32,193 bases of DNA from Phycisphaerales bacterium UBA1926 (GTDB lineage Bacteria; Planctomycetota; Phycisphaerae; Phycisphaerales; UBA1924). The notes under the pieces were generated by a model that was not told where the DNA came from, made no database searches, and was given only the letters and a program-made list of their open reading frames with translations. The stretch spans positions 65,579-97,771 of the forward strand of contig DDFO01000022.1 of NCBI GenBank assembly GCA_002337215.1. The letters run 5' to 3'. Positions 15,436 through 22,548 of this stretch are shown here, one piece after another. The stretch's first letter is position 1. The number at the start of each line of letters is the position of its first letter. Made by a program: the position numbers and the translations under genes.

Positions 15436-15462
15436 CCTATACGAGCCCTCCGGGCTCGTCAA
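15436..15462 (-). promoter_or_regulatory. candidate promoter with palindromic spacer (or terminator hairpin of the reductase gene)
   Basis: On the minus strand TTGACG (15462-15457) and TATAGG (15441-15436) are 15 bp apart. The DNA between and overlapping them is a perfect palindrome, ACGAGCCC (15441-15448) with GGGCTCGT (15452-15459). It could be a promoter with an operator in its spacer, driving 15376-11151. Alternatively the same hairpin could end transcription of the reductase gene that stops at 15507; no T-tract is present to support this. Confidence 0.4.
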
Positions 15463-15506
15463 CTTTACACGCTCGGGCGCCTCCGTGGAGCCTCGGGCGG
15501 TGCCGA

Positions 15507-16535
15507 TCAGTAGACCTCGAGGAACACACGCCGCGAGGTCTTGATCTGTCGGTTGAGCATCCGACGGGTCCAGGAGCCCGGGTCGTCCGCGATCTCGTCG
15601 TCGATCGAGATCAGCGGGGCGGCCGACTCGCGTCCCAGCGTCTGGTAGATGGCTCTGAAGATCCCGAGTTCCATCCCCGCGAGCCCGCAAACATACACGA
15701 GTGTCCGGGGGCTGGAGAGCATCTCGGCGAGCGAGTGCTGCCCGCTGCCGACCGGGTCGGCGGCGATCCGGTCCTGCACATAGAGCGGGCGTGCGAGATC
15801 GTTCTGGACCTCGCGGCTGATGGCGGTGATGTACCTGAAGTTCTCGTGAGCCTCGGCGAGCGATGTGAGGTCGTCGTGGTAGAGCAGGTCGGTGGTGTAG
15901 GGGGCGCCCATGACCAGCGCGATCCGGCAGTCGGCGCCCGATTCGAGCAGGTCGTGGATCATGCCGCGGAAGGGTGCGATGCCGGTCCCGGTCGCGAAGA
16001 AGACGTAGTCGTGCTCGGACGGATCGGCGGGCAGCACGAACCGCTTGCCGCTCGGTCCGGTCACGCGGATCTCGTCGCCCGGCTTGGCATCGCAGAGGTA
16101 GTTGCTGCAGACGCCTCGGAAGAGCGACTTGGATTCCCAGTGCTCGTCGAGCAGGCGTTTGACGGTGGTTGCCAGCACGCAGCCCTCCCCGTCCTCGCCG
16201 CGCGTGGGGCTGGCGATCGAATAGAGGCGGAGCTTGTGGGGCCGGCCCTTCTCGTCTTCGCCGGGGGGCAGCACGCCGAACGACTGACCCGCGACGAAGC
16301 TGCCGGCGAGCGGCGTCCCCGAAACATCGATCGAGACGTGGCGGACGAAGCCCGCGGCCTTCGAACCGCCCTTTGTGCACAGTTCATTGGAGACCACGCG
16401 CCCGATGACCGGATCGGTCGGACGGACGACGTTGACCGCGACGGCGGGAAGGGTCGGTTCAGAGGTGCGCGCCGCCTGCTCGGCCGGAGCCGGGGCGGGC
16501 GCGTCCGCGGATGGATTCGGGCTGCGCTGGGTCAT
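15507..16535 (-). CDS. plant-type ferredoxin/flavodoxin-NADP+ reductase
   Basis: A 342-residue FAD enzyme that moves electrons between NADP(H) and ferredoxin or flavodoxin. It has the motifs of the plant/cyanobacterial FNR class: RLYSIAS (103-109) for FAD binding, GVCSNYLCD (141-149), GTGIAPFRG (183-191) for the NADP pyrophosphate, and VYVCGLAGMELGI near the end. The last residue is Tyr (FLEVY), the aromatic that stacks on the flavin in this class. The first 40 residues are a proline/alanine-rich tail, and I see no phycobilisome-linker or membrane domain. The ATG at 16535 follows the upstream lipoprotein gene by 16 bases; the frame is open further upstream but that stretch overlaps that gene. 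No ferredoxin gene is nearby. Confidence 0.9.
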   Translation of the reverse strand: MTQRSPNPSADAPAPAPAEQAARTSEPTLPAVAVNVVRPTDPVIGRVVSNELCTKGGSKAAGFVRHVSIDVSGTPLAGSFVAGQSFGVLPPGEDEKGRPHKLRLYSIASPTRGEDGEGCVLATTVKRLLDEHWESKSLFRGVCSNYLCDAKPGDEIRVTGPSGKRFVLPADPSEHDYVFFATGTGIAPFRGMIHDLLESGADCRIALVMGAPYTTDLLYHDDLTSLAEAHENFRYITAISREVQNDLARPLYVQDRIAADPVGSGQHSLAEMLSSPRTLVYVCGLAGMELGIFRAIYQTLGRESAAPLISIDDEIADDPGSWTRRMLNRQIKTSRRVFLEVY

Positions 16536-16551
16536 CGTGGGCGTGGCGTGG

Positions 16552-17937
16552 TTACGGCTGGCCGGCGTCGTCGCCGTCCTCAGGAGTGTTCCCGTCGGTG
16601 GTGTTGCCGTTCTGGGCGTCCTGTTCGGGCTCGCCTCGCAGTTGCCGGGCGAGTTCGTTGAGTCTTTCGACTGTTTGCGTGGTGCGTTCACCGTCCGTGC
16701 CGCGGACGCTGACCGACGAGAGGCTGGTCGCGGCGCTCTCGTAGGCGTCGGCGGCGCGGTTTCGGAGATCCGCGCTCGAGGCGGATTCCTCGGAGGCCGC
16801 CCCCGCGTAGGACGAGGCGTTGGGGAGCTGGGTGATCCCACTGAGCTCGGCGAGCAGTTCCGCGTAGCGGGCGTGCCCATCGGCGCGCAGCTGGAAGAGT
16901 TCACCGAGGCGGCGCTGGGCTGATGACTTGCTGAGCGTGCCGGTCTGGCGTGCGCTCCGTGCGGCCTTCTCGCTCTCGCGGATCGAGCGTTCCAGCGATT
17001 GAGTCGCCTGCTCGCCCGCGGGGATCACGGTCTCTGCTCGTGCTGTGTCGATCGCGTTGACTGTTTCGCGGATCTCCTCGGCGATGTCGTCCGCCTCGGC
17101 TCGGGCGGTCCGGGCGCGGGCCGCGCGCGCCGTCGCCATCTGCCGGAGGTCTTCGCCCGCTTCGGCCGCGAGTTCGATCTGCTGGTTCAGTTTCTCGATC
17201 TCCCCGTCGAACTCGCTCAGCCGCGGGGTCAGGGTCTCAACCTCTCCCGTCAGCCGAGCGATCTGCATGTCGAGCGCGTCGGCCTCGCGGGAGAGGGTGC
17301 GGATGCTGCCCGATCGGGCGGCGGCCTGCGTCGCGGTGAGGCCGGAACTCGCGAGTTCCATCTCCGCGGCCTGGTTCCGCTTGGCGTCCGACTGGTTGCG
17401 GAGGGTGTCCGCCTGGCGCTCGAGGCCCGCGATGCGATCGGCGAGCGCTGATCTCGCTGATCGAGCGTCCCGCGCCGCGGCTTCGAGCGCGCGGGTCTCA
17501 TCGGCGATCCGTTCGAGATCCCGGGTCGGGTCGAAGGCTTCGAGCGCTTCGGCTTCGGTTGTGAGCGCCTGATAGCCGGCCGCGAGATCGCGAACGCGGG
17601 CGATCCGGCCCAGCACGCCGCGTTCCGCGAGCGTGGCTTCTTTCGCCGTGACCGACGCCTCGCCTTGCAGGCTCTGTCCCAGCAGGCCCGCCGTGATGGC
17701 GTTCGCGGCGTCGCTCTCGACCTGGACGGCCGAGATCTTCGAGGTCGCTGCCGCATAGGTCGCGGTCGCCGACGGACCGTCGGCGCTGCCGACCGAACCC
17801 AGGTCGCGGGCGGCCTGAGCGACCTTCCGGCTGTCGGCACCGCGGTCCGAGCAACCCGTCGTCATCGACAGACCGGCGATCGACCCCGCGACGAGGGCGA
17901 GCAGAGAAACGGTCGTGCGTGTGCACCGGTCAGGCAT
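16552..17937 (-). CDS. coiled-coil lipoprotein of unknown function
   Basis: A 461-residue exported protein. The N terminus has a charged start, a hydrophobic core (VSLLALVAGSIAGLSM) and a lipobox-like TTGC, so it is probably anchored by a lipid at C29 or so. Most of the rest (about residues 95-400) is predicted coiled coil, rich in Ala, Glu and Arg in heptad-like spacing, for example LADRIAGLERQADTLRNQ and LDMQIARLTGEVETL. The C-terminal 40 residues are acidic and Asn/Thr/Gly-rich. No enzyme motif is present. ATG at 17937 is preceded by CGGAGA. It is followed 16 bases later by the FNR gene, so the two are probably co-transcribed. It may be a structural envelope protein; that is inference. Confidence 0.72.
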   Translation of the reverse strand: MPDRCTRTTVSLLALVAGSIAGLSMTTGCSDRGADSRKVAQAARDLGSVGSADGPSATATYAAATSKISAVQVESDAANAITAGLLGQSLQGEASVTAKEATLAERGVLGRIARVRDLAAGYQALTTEAEALEAFDPTRDLERIADETRALEAAARDARSARSALADRIAGLERQADTLRNQSDAKRNQAAEMELASSGLTATQAAARSGSIRTLSREADALDMQIARLTGEVETLTPRLSEFDGEIEKLNQQIELAAEAGEDLRQMATARAARARTARAEADDIAEEIRETVNAIDTARAETVIPAGEQATQSLERSIRESEKAARSARQTGTLSKSSAQRRLGELFQLRADGHARYAELLAELSGITQLPNASSYAGAASEESASSADLRNRAADAYESAATSLSSVSVRGTDGERTTQTVERLNELARQLRGEPEQDAQNGNTTDGNTPEDGDDAGQP

Positions 17938-18112
17938 CGGGCGGTCTCCGGAGTGTCGTTGGGGCCGATCGCGGCGGCTCGGATCGCGGCGGTGCCTCAT
18001 CGTCGGCACCGGATCCGGCGTCATCCCCGCGGAACAATAGCAGAATGGGCGTCCCGGGGACACCCGCTTGGGCGATCCGAGGCAGACGAACGCACGCTTC
18101 GCGTTTGTCGGG

Positions 18113-19522
18113 TCACCGTTCGGGCATCGGGTCATCGGGGTCCATCCGCGTTGCCGACTCCGACAAGGGGGGTTCGTACCCGATGGGGTACTCGGGGTGG
18201 GGGTTGTACATCGATTTGATCCACTCCACGGCTCGGCGGAATCGGAGATCGTTCTCGTCGCGGAAGTAGAACCGTGATCCCCGACGGCCCTCGCCCCGGC
18301 CCACATTGGGGTGGGGGCGTCGCGATTGCTCTCGGGGCAGCGCCATCTGGAGCAGGGGCGACTCGGCGGGCTCCTGATAGTTGATCAGCGGGGTGCCGTC
18401 CCGGAGCCGGAATTGATCGGCGATGTAGAAGTTGGTGTAGACCGTCGCGTCGGTGTTCGTTCGCTTGTTGTTCAGGTAGAGCCTGCCTGCTTCCTGCCCG
18501 CCGTGGCAATTGGCGGAGGCACACGACCCGGTCGATCCGGCGAACCATGTCCCGTGGATCTGTTTGCGCCAGAGCCGCATGGAGCGGGGATCTTCGAGAA
18601 CCTCGACCTCGCCGTACAGGTTCCGGGCCTGGACCCGGAACATCAGGTCGAGCACGGTGAGCGGGTCGCGACGCAGCAACGCCCGTTGGCCCTCGGGCGT
18701 CTGGGGCATGACCTGCTCGCTCCCGTACTGGTCGACAAGCCTCTCGATCGTGTCGCGCGGGATATTCAGCCGGGGCGGGTCGGCAAAATCGATCTCATAC
18801 ACCCGGATGAGGTTGATCTCTTCGGGCGTCAGCACCGGGAAGGACTCGATCTTCCGGCGGAGGTTCGGCTCTCCGGACTCGTCGTCGTCGGTGTCCGGGT
18901 TCCGTGCCTTGCTGATCGCCGTGGCGATCTTGAGCTGGGTCTGCGATTCGAGCCAGCGTTTGAGTTCCTGTGCGTCGGGGTTGTACGGCTCATCGGCGGT
19001 GATGCTGACCGCCTCGTCGAGGGCCGCGAAGTACACGCCTCGGTCGCGGAGCCAGCGGACGAGCTGGATCCGCCCCTGGATGTCATCGTCGGGCGTACCG
19101 GTTCGCAGGTCGTCGAAAGCCGAGACGACCGAGCCGAGCTCTTCGAACTCGACGCTGTCGGCGAGGTCGTACTCGGTGTCGAGGCCGGCGGCTCGGATCG
19201 TGACCATCCGGCCTTGTTTCGCGACCAGAATCCCCTCAACCGCTCGCCCGGTCCGCAGCACGAGCCGGGCCTCGATCAGGCCGCGCTCGGCCTCTCGGAG
19301 CTGCGTTTCCATCGCCCGGGACGCCGCGGCCGGGTCGGCGTCATCGATCCGGAACGCGGGGGCTGGGTTCGTCGCGGGTTGGGTCCCCGCTCCGATTGCC
19401 CAGGGAATCAACGCCGCACCGATGATCGCGACGCAGCGCAGTCCACACCTGGTGGCAGGCGTTCTGGCAGGCACCTCTGCGGTTCGTTCAGCGGGGTGGC
19501 GGGATGGGTTCGTTCGTTGCAT
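18113..19522 (-). CDS. exported protein with a CX4CH haem-like motif
   Basis: A 469-residue protein I cannot place in a named family. A hydrophobic segment near residues 29-48 (CGLRCVAIIGAALIPWAIGA) suggests export. The middle is acidic and helical. Residues about 325-345 hold TGSCASANCHGGQEAG, in which C334, C339 and H340 make CX4CH, a spacing known for covalent haem in some multihaem cytochromes, although CX2CH is usual. A nearby histidine (IHGTWFAG) and the tyrosine-rich region after it could supply a distal ligand. A single such motif and no classic cytochrome fold make haem binding uncertain; metal or disulfide roles are alternatives. I chose the ATG at 19522 because the frame upstream (to 19846) is a low-complexity repetitive leader. 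The gene is upstream of the lipoprotein and FNR genes on the same strand. Confidence 0.68.
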   Translation of the reverse strand: MQRTNPSRHPAERTAEVPARTPATRCGLRCVAIIGAALIPWAIGAGTQPATNPAPAFRIDDADPAAASRAMETQLREAERGLIEARLVLRTGRAVEGILVAKQGRMVTIRAAGLDTEYDLADSVEFEELGSVVSAFDDLRTGTPDDDIQGRIQLVRWLRDRGVYFAALDEAVSITADEPYNPDAQELKRWLESQTQLKIATAISKARNPDTDDDESGEPNLRRKIESFPVLTPEEINLIRVYEIDFADPPRLNIPRDTIERLVDQYGSEQVMPQTPEGQRALLRRDPLTVLDLMFRVQARNLYGEVEVLEDPRSMRLWRKQIHGTWFAGSTGSCASANCHGGQEAGRLYLNNKRTNTDATVYTNFYIADQFRLRDGTPLINYQEPAESPLLQMALPREQSRRPHPNVGRGEGRRGSRFYFRDENDLRFRRAVEWIKSMYNPHPEYPIGYEPPLSESATRMDPDDPMPER

Positions 19523-19949
19523 CGATCGTGCTCTCGTTGTGGGTCGACCGGCTCTGCTGTCGATCGACCCGGTTCGCTCCGCCGGGGATCTTTGTGCGGA
19601 CCATCTCGGCTGGGCCTCACCCGCGTTCCCGTTTATGCCGCGGGGTGCCGCCTTGGGTCCTTTGTGGCGGTCTGATGGCGGCCTGCTGGCCGTCGGCATC
19701 GATCCGGCTCGGGAGGCCGGTCTGTCGCCAGCCGGCCCGTGACCGATCAGCCTATCGCCGATCCGCTGGGTACAGATCAGCCGGTCGCCATGGGTGGGGG
19801 CCACCCGAGCGGTCTGCGGACTCGTCTGAGCCGGCCTCAAATCCACGCTAGTGTACCGCGACGGACCCTGATCGGTTCCATTCGACCGCGGGTCTGCCCC
19901 GCATTCGGTGATACTACCTGAACATCGTTCTTGTGCCTTCGCCCGGCCG
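19523..19949. other. 427-bp intergenic region with short direct repeats
   Basis: No gene with convincing coding character was found. GATCAGCCTATCGCC (19745-19759) and GATCAGCCGGTCGCC (19775-19789) are 15-bp near-identical copies (two mismatches) spaced 30 bp start to start, about three helical turns, lying upstream of the CX4CH gene. It should hold that gene's promoter, but no strong -10/-35 pair stands out. Confidence 0.45.
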
Positions 19950-21527
19950 CTACGCCGCGTCGTTCGCCCGATCGAGGATCCGGTTCACGTAGGCGGTGAG
20001 CGTCGCGAGAGGGTTTCCTCCGCAGCCGGACGTCGGCACCAGGAACTTCGCAACCGGTGCCGGTTGGGTCGCACCGTTGAGGAAGCACCGCGGCTTCCCC
20101 ATGGGACCGAGTTCGAGAATCATCGGGCACGTCACGGCCTCGCGGATCACGAACTCGAGATTCCGGAGTCTGAGCCGGACGCCGCGGTGAAGCGCTCGGC
20201 TCACGCTCAGCCTGGGTGTCGGGATACTCCGGACCGAATCGAGCAGTGTTCCCGCGGCCTTCGCGACCATCTCCGTGTACTCCTCGGTGCGGATCTGTGT
20301 GAACTGGAGTTCGGTGAGACGCTCGGCCTGGGTCGGTGTGAGTTTCTTGATTGTCTCGTTGAGCGCTTGGAGCTCGTCGGCCGACCGGTCCCTCTCGGAA
20401 TCGATTGCGCCGAACAGGCTTCCGAGCCGGTCGACAAGGTCGCCGAGATCAGGCAGTTGGCCGATCTCAAGAACGGTCTCGGCCCCCCCGGCGCTGCCGA
20501 CCGTCCCCAGCTCAACAGGTCGGATCGTCTTGAGCACGCCTCCGTAGAAGCTGCATGCCGGCGAGCGCACGCTGCCGCCCACGCTCAGGGTGCACTCCTT
20601 GATCTCGTTGGTGACGATGCAGTCGCGGGTGATGGTCCCCTTGACCCCGTCGAGGTAATGGGCGTGCAGATCGCGACCGATCGTGACCACGCCACTCCCG
20701 CGTCCCGCCATTCCCCGCAGCAACGTCGCGTCGCCCTTGACGTCGAGCGTCCCGGCTTCGATCAATCGTTCGACCCGAAGGCTGCCACTATTGCGGACGC
20801 GGAACATGTCCTTGATCCCACCCCGGATCAGGACATCGCCGGGGAACTCGATATTCCCCGTGGTGAAATCGACATCACCCGAGACCTCGAGTCTGCGTTC
20901 GACCCGGATTCGGACCAGGTTGTAGATCAGCCGGCCGTCCACTGCGGCGACAAGGTTGTTCCCTTCGATACGGGTTGACTCGTTTCGTTCGATCGTGAGC
21001 GAACGACCGCCCTTCGCGGGGATGACCTCTCCGCGGACGTTCATGCCGTCGACGCCCTCCGTTTTTTCGGTGATGTGCCCGAGCACGTCGCCTCTGCGCA
21101 CGATCACGAACGCACTCTGCGAGCGATAGTCGACGTTGGTGTCTGGTTCGTCCCCGCGACAGGATGTGCCGGGCTCGTGAGCTTCTGCCTCGAACCGTTC
21201 GCGTCGCTTGGCGATCGCTTCGAACTCGGCCGCGAGCGACGGATCGAGCGTGAACGCCGCGTGGATTCCGTCCTCGGCGGGGATGCCTGTCGCCACGATC
21301 GCTGAGTGCTCGGCGTCCTGATCGTTCCTCGCGAGGCGGCAAAGCTCCGCGACCGCGTCGTGATCCGTGCGTGCCGGGGCGATGTGGTACGTTTCGAGGA
21401 CGCCGGCGATCTCAAGCTCCGACGGGAGATCGTCTTGGCCGCCGGGCAGGATCGTGAGTGTGCAGGACAGCCCCGAGCTATTGGTCCTGACGACCAGTCG
21501 CTTGCGGAATGCGTCCTCTTGAGTCAT
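19950..21527 (-). CDS. DUF342/FapA-family polymer-forming protein
   Basis: A 525-residue cytoplasmic protein of the FapA (flagellar assembly protein A, DUF342) family. After a divergent N-terminal region of about 130 residues comes the family core: SAFVIVRRGDVLGHITEKTE, GMNVRGEVIPAKGG, then turns of a right-handed beta-helix (DVDFTTGNIEFPGDVLIRGG, SLRVERLIEAGTLDVKGDA, IGRDLHAHYL, CTLSVGGSV). A helical segment around residues 370-430 looks like a coiled coil, and the C-terminal part returns to beta structure. ATG at 21527 has CGGAG upstream. It is the last gene of the che cluster, 68 bases after cheY, and is likely co-transcribed. Family members are linked to flagella, chemotaxis or surface polymer assembly; the exact role is not known. 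Confidence 0.82.
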   Translation of the reverse strand: MTQEDAFRKRLVVRTNSSGLSCTLTILPGGQDDLPSELEIAGVLETYHIAPARTDHDAVAELCRLARNDQDAEHSAIVATGIPAEDGIHAAFTLDPSLAAEFEAIAKRRERFEAEAHEPGTSCRGDEPDTNVDYRSQSAFVIVRRGDVLGHITEKTEGVDGMNVRGEVIPAKGGRSLTIERNESTRIEGNNLVAAVDGRLIYNLVRIRVERRLEVSGDVDFTTGNIEFPGDVLIRGGIKDMFRVRNSGSLRVERLIEAGTLDVKGDATLLRGMAGRGSGVVTIGRDLHAHYLDGVKGTITRDCIVTNEIKECTLSVGGSVRSPACSFYGGVLKTIRPVELGTVGSAGGAETVLEIGQLPDLGDLVDRLGSLFGAIDSERDRSADELQALNETIKKLTPTQAERLTELQFTQIRTEEYTEMVAKAAGTLLDSVRSIPTPRLSVSRALHRGVRLRLRNLEFVIREAVTCPMILELGPMGKPRCFLNGATQPAPVAKFLVPTSGCGGNPLATLTAYVNRILDRANDAA

Positions 21528-21595
21528 GGCCGCTCCGTGAACAAACCGCGGTCATCGGAAAGCACGCGCGGCTTGAAAACGCGCGGCCTGTCCGA

Positions 21596-21964
21596 TCATG
21601 CGGCACACTTGGACATCGTCTCATTGATCCGCTGGCTCAGCAGGTCGGGGGTGAACGGCTTGACGACGTAGTTGTTGACACCTGCCTTGATCGCTTCGAT
21701 CACCCGGCTCTTCTCGGCCTCTGTCGTCACCATGATCAGCGGGGTCGTGCGGTCCTGCTTGCGGAAGGCCTTGATGAACGACAGGCCGTCCATGTTGGGC
21801 ATGTTCCAGTCCACGAGGATCAGATCGGGGGCGAACGCGCCGACCTTGCTCAGCGCGTCCTGGCCGTCGCAGGCCTCCTCGACCAGGTCGATCCCGATCT
21901 GCTTGAGCACAGAACGCTGGATGTTCCGCATCGTCTTCGAGTCATCGATCAGCATGACTTTCAT
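21596..21964 (-). CDS. cheY: CheY-type single-domain response regulator
   Basis: A 122-residue receiver domain with no output domain. Key residues are all present: the acidic pair D7/D8 (LIDDSKTMR), the phospho-acceptor D52 in LILVDWNMPNMDG, T80 in MVTTEAEK, and K102 in YVVKPF. Phosphorylated by the CheA encoded in the same operon, CheY would bind the flagellar switch or another output. The ATG at 21964 gives a normal length; a longer frame to 22051 exists but would overlap the end of cheX. It follows cheX by 49 bases and precedes the FapA-like gene by 68. Confidence 0.92.
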   Translation of the reverse strand: MKVMLIDDSKTMRNIQRSVLKQIGIDLVEEACDGQDALSKVGAFAPDLILVDWNMPNMDGLSFIKAFRKQDRTTPLIMVTTEAEKSRVIEAIKAGVNNYVVKPFTPDLLSQRINETMSKCAA

Positions 21965-22013
21965 GTCGCTTGCTCCGGTTGTGTGGCGCGTGTCTCTCGT
22001 GGCGTGTGTCTCA

Positions 22014-22520
22014 TCAGGCAGTCGCATTGGCGTCCGCCTCTGTATTGACAACGCCCGCGCCGGCCTCGCGGATCGCGACCTCGATCACAAACTCCCCGCA
22101 GTCTGTCACGCAGGGAATAACCACGCACGGCACGTCGCTGGGCAAAGCGACCCCGTGGTCCTTGCCCACGACCACGCTGGGGCACGAGATCGAGACATCG
22201 TTGGTGTCGGTGAACAACGCCTTCGCACCACCGCTGACCATGTTGACCAGTTCGCCCACCGCGTCGGCGAAGTCGGGCGTCCCGCACTGGAGCTTCTCGC
22301 CGCAGAAGAGCGCGACGATCGACTCGGCCGACTCGCGCCTGAATGACAGGATGATCGTCCCGACCACGTCACCGCTCATGCCGATGATGCCGCTGACATC
22401 GTGGCTCGGGGTCGTGCCCTGCTTGATCTGCGGCTCGTTGACCGTGACCGGCAACTGGAGCATCATCGAGAAAACGTTCTGAATGCTCTTGACGAAGGGG
22501 GTGATATAACTCGCGTCCAT
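22014..22520 (-). CDS. cheX: CheX-type CheY-P phosphatase
   Basis: A 168-residue protein of the CheC/CheX/FliY phosphatase family. The active-site motif is seen once, ADAVGELVNMVSGGAK, with E90 and N93 in the E-x2-N arrangement that dephosphorylates CheY-P; the single copy and length fit CheX rather than the two-site CheC. The opening MDASYITPFVKSIQNVFSMM is the usual CheX start. The central GIIGMSGDVVGTIILSF is the expected beta-strand region. Its gene lies between cheA and cheY, so it probably resets the signal produced by that pair. It is cytoplasmic with no membrane segment. Confidence 0.88.
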   Translation of the reverse strand: MDASYITPFVKSIQNVFSMMLQLPVTVNEPQIKQGTTPSHDVSGIIGMSGDVVGTIILSFRRESAESIVALFCGEKLQCGTPDFADAVGELVNMVSGGAKALFTDTNDVSISCPSVVVGKDHGVALPSDVPCVVIPCVTDCGEFVIEVAIREAGAGVVNTEADANATA

Positions 22521-22548
22521 TGCTGTGCGCCTTCCTGTTTCCTTGGGT

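Noticed and set aside
16536..16904. N-terminal extension of the FNR gene
   Set aside because: It overlaps the coiled-coil lipoprotein gene in another frame and is Pro/Arg/Thr-rich.
19739..19921. Small plus-strand frame with a repeated TDQP pattern
   Set aside because: The repeat comes from DNA direct repeats; no ribosome-binding site and atypical composition.
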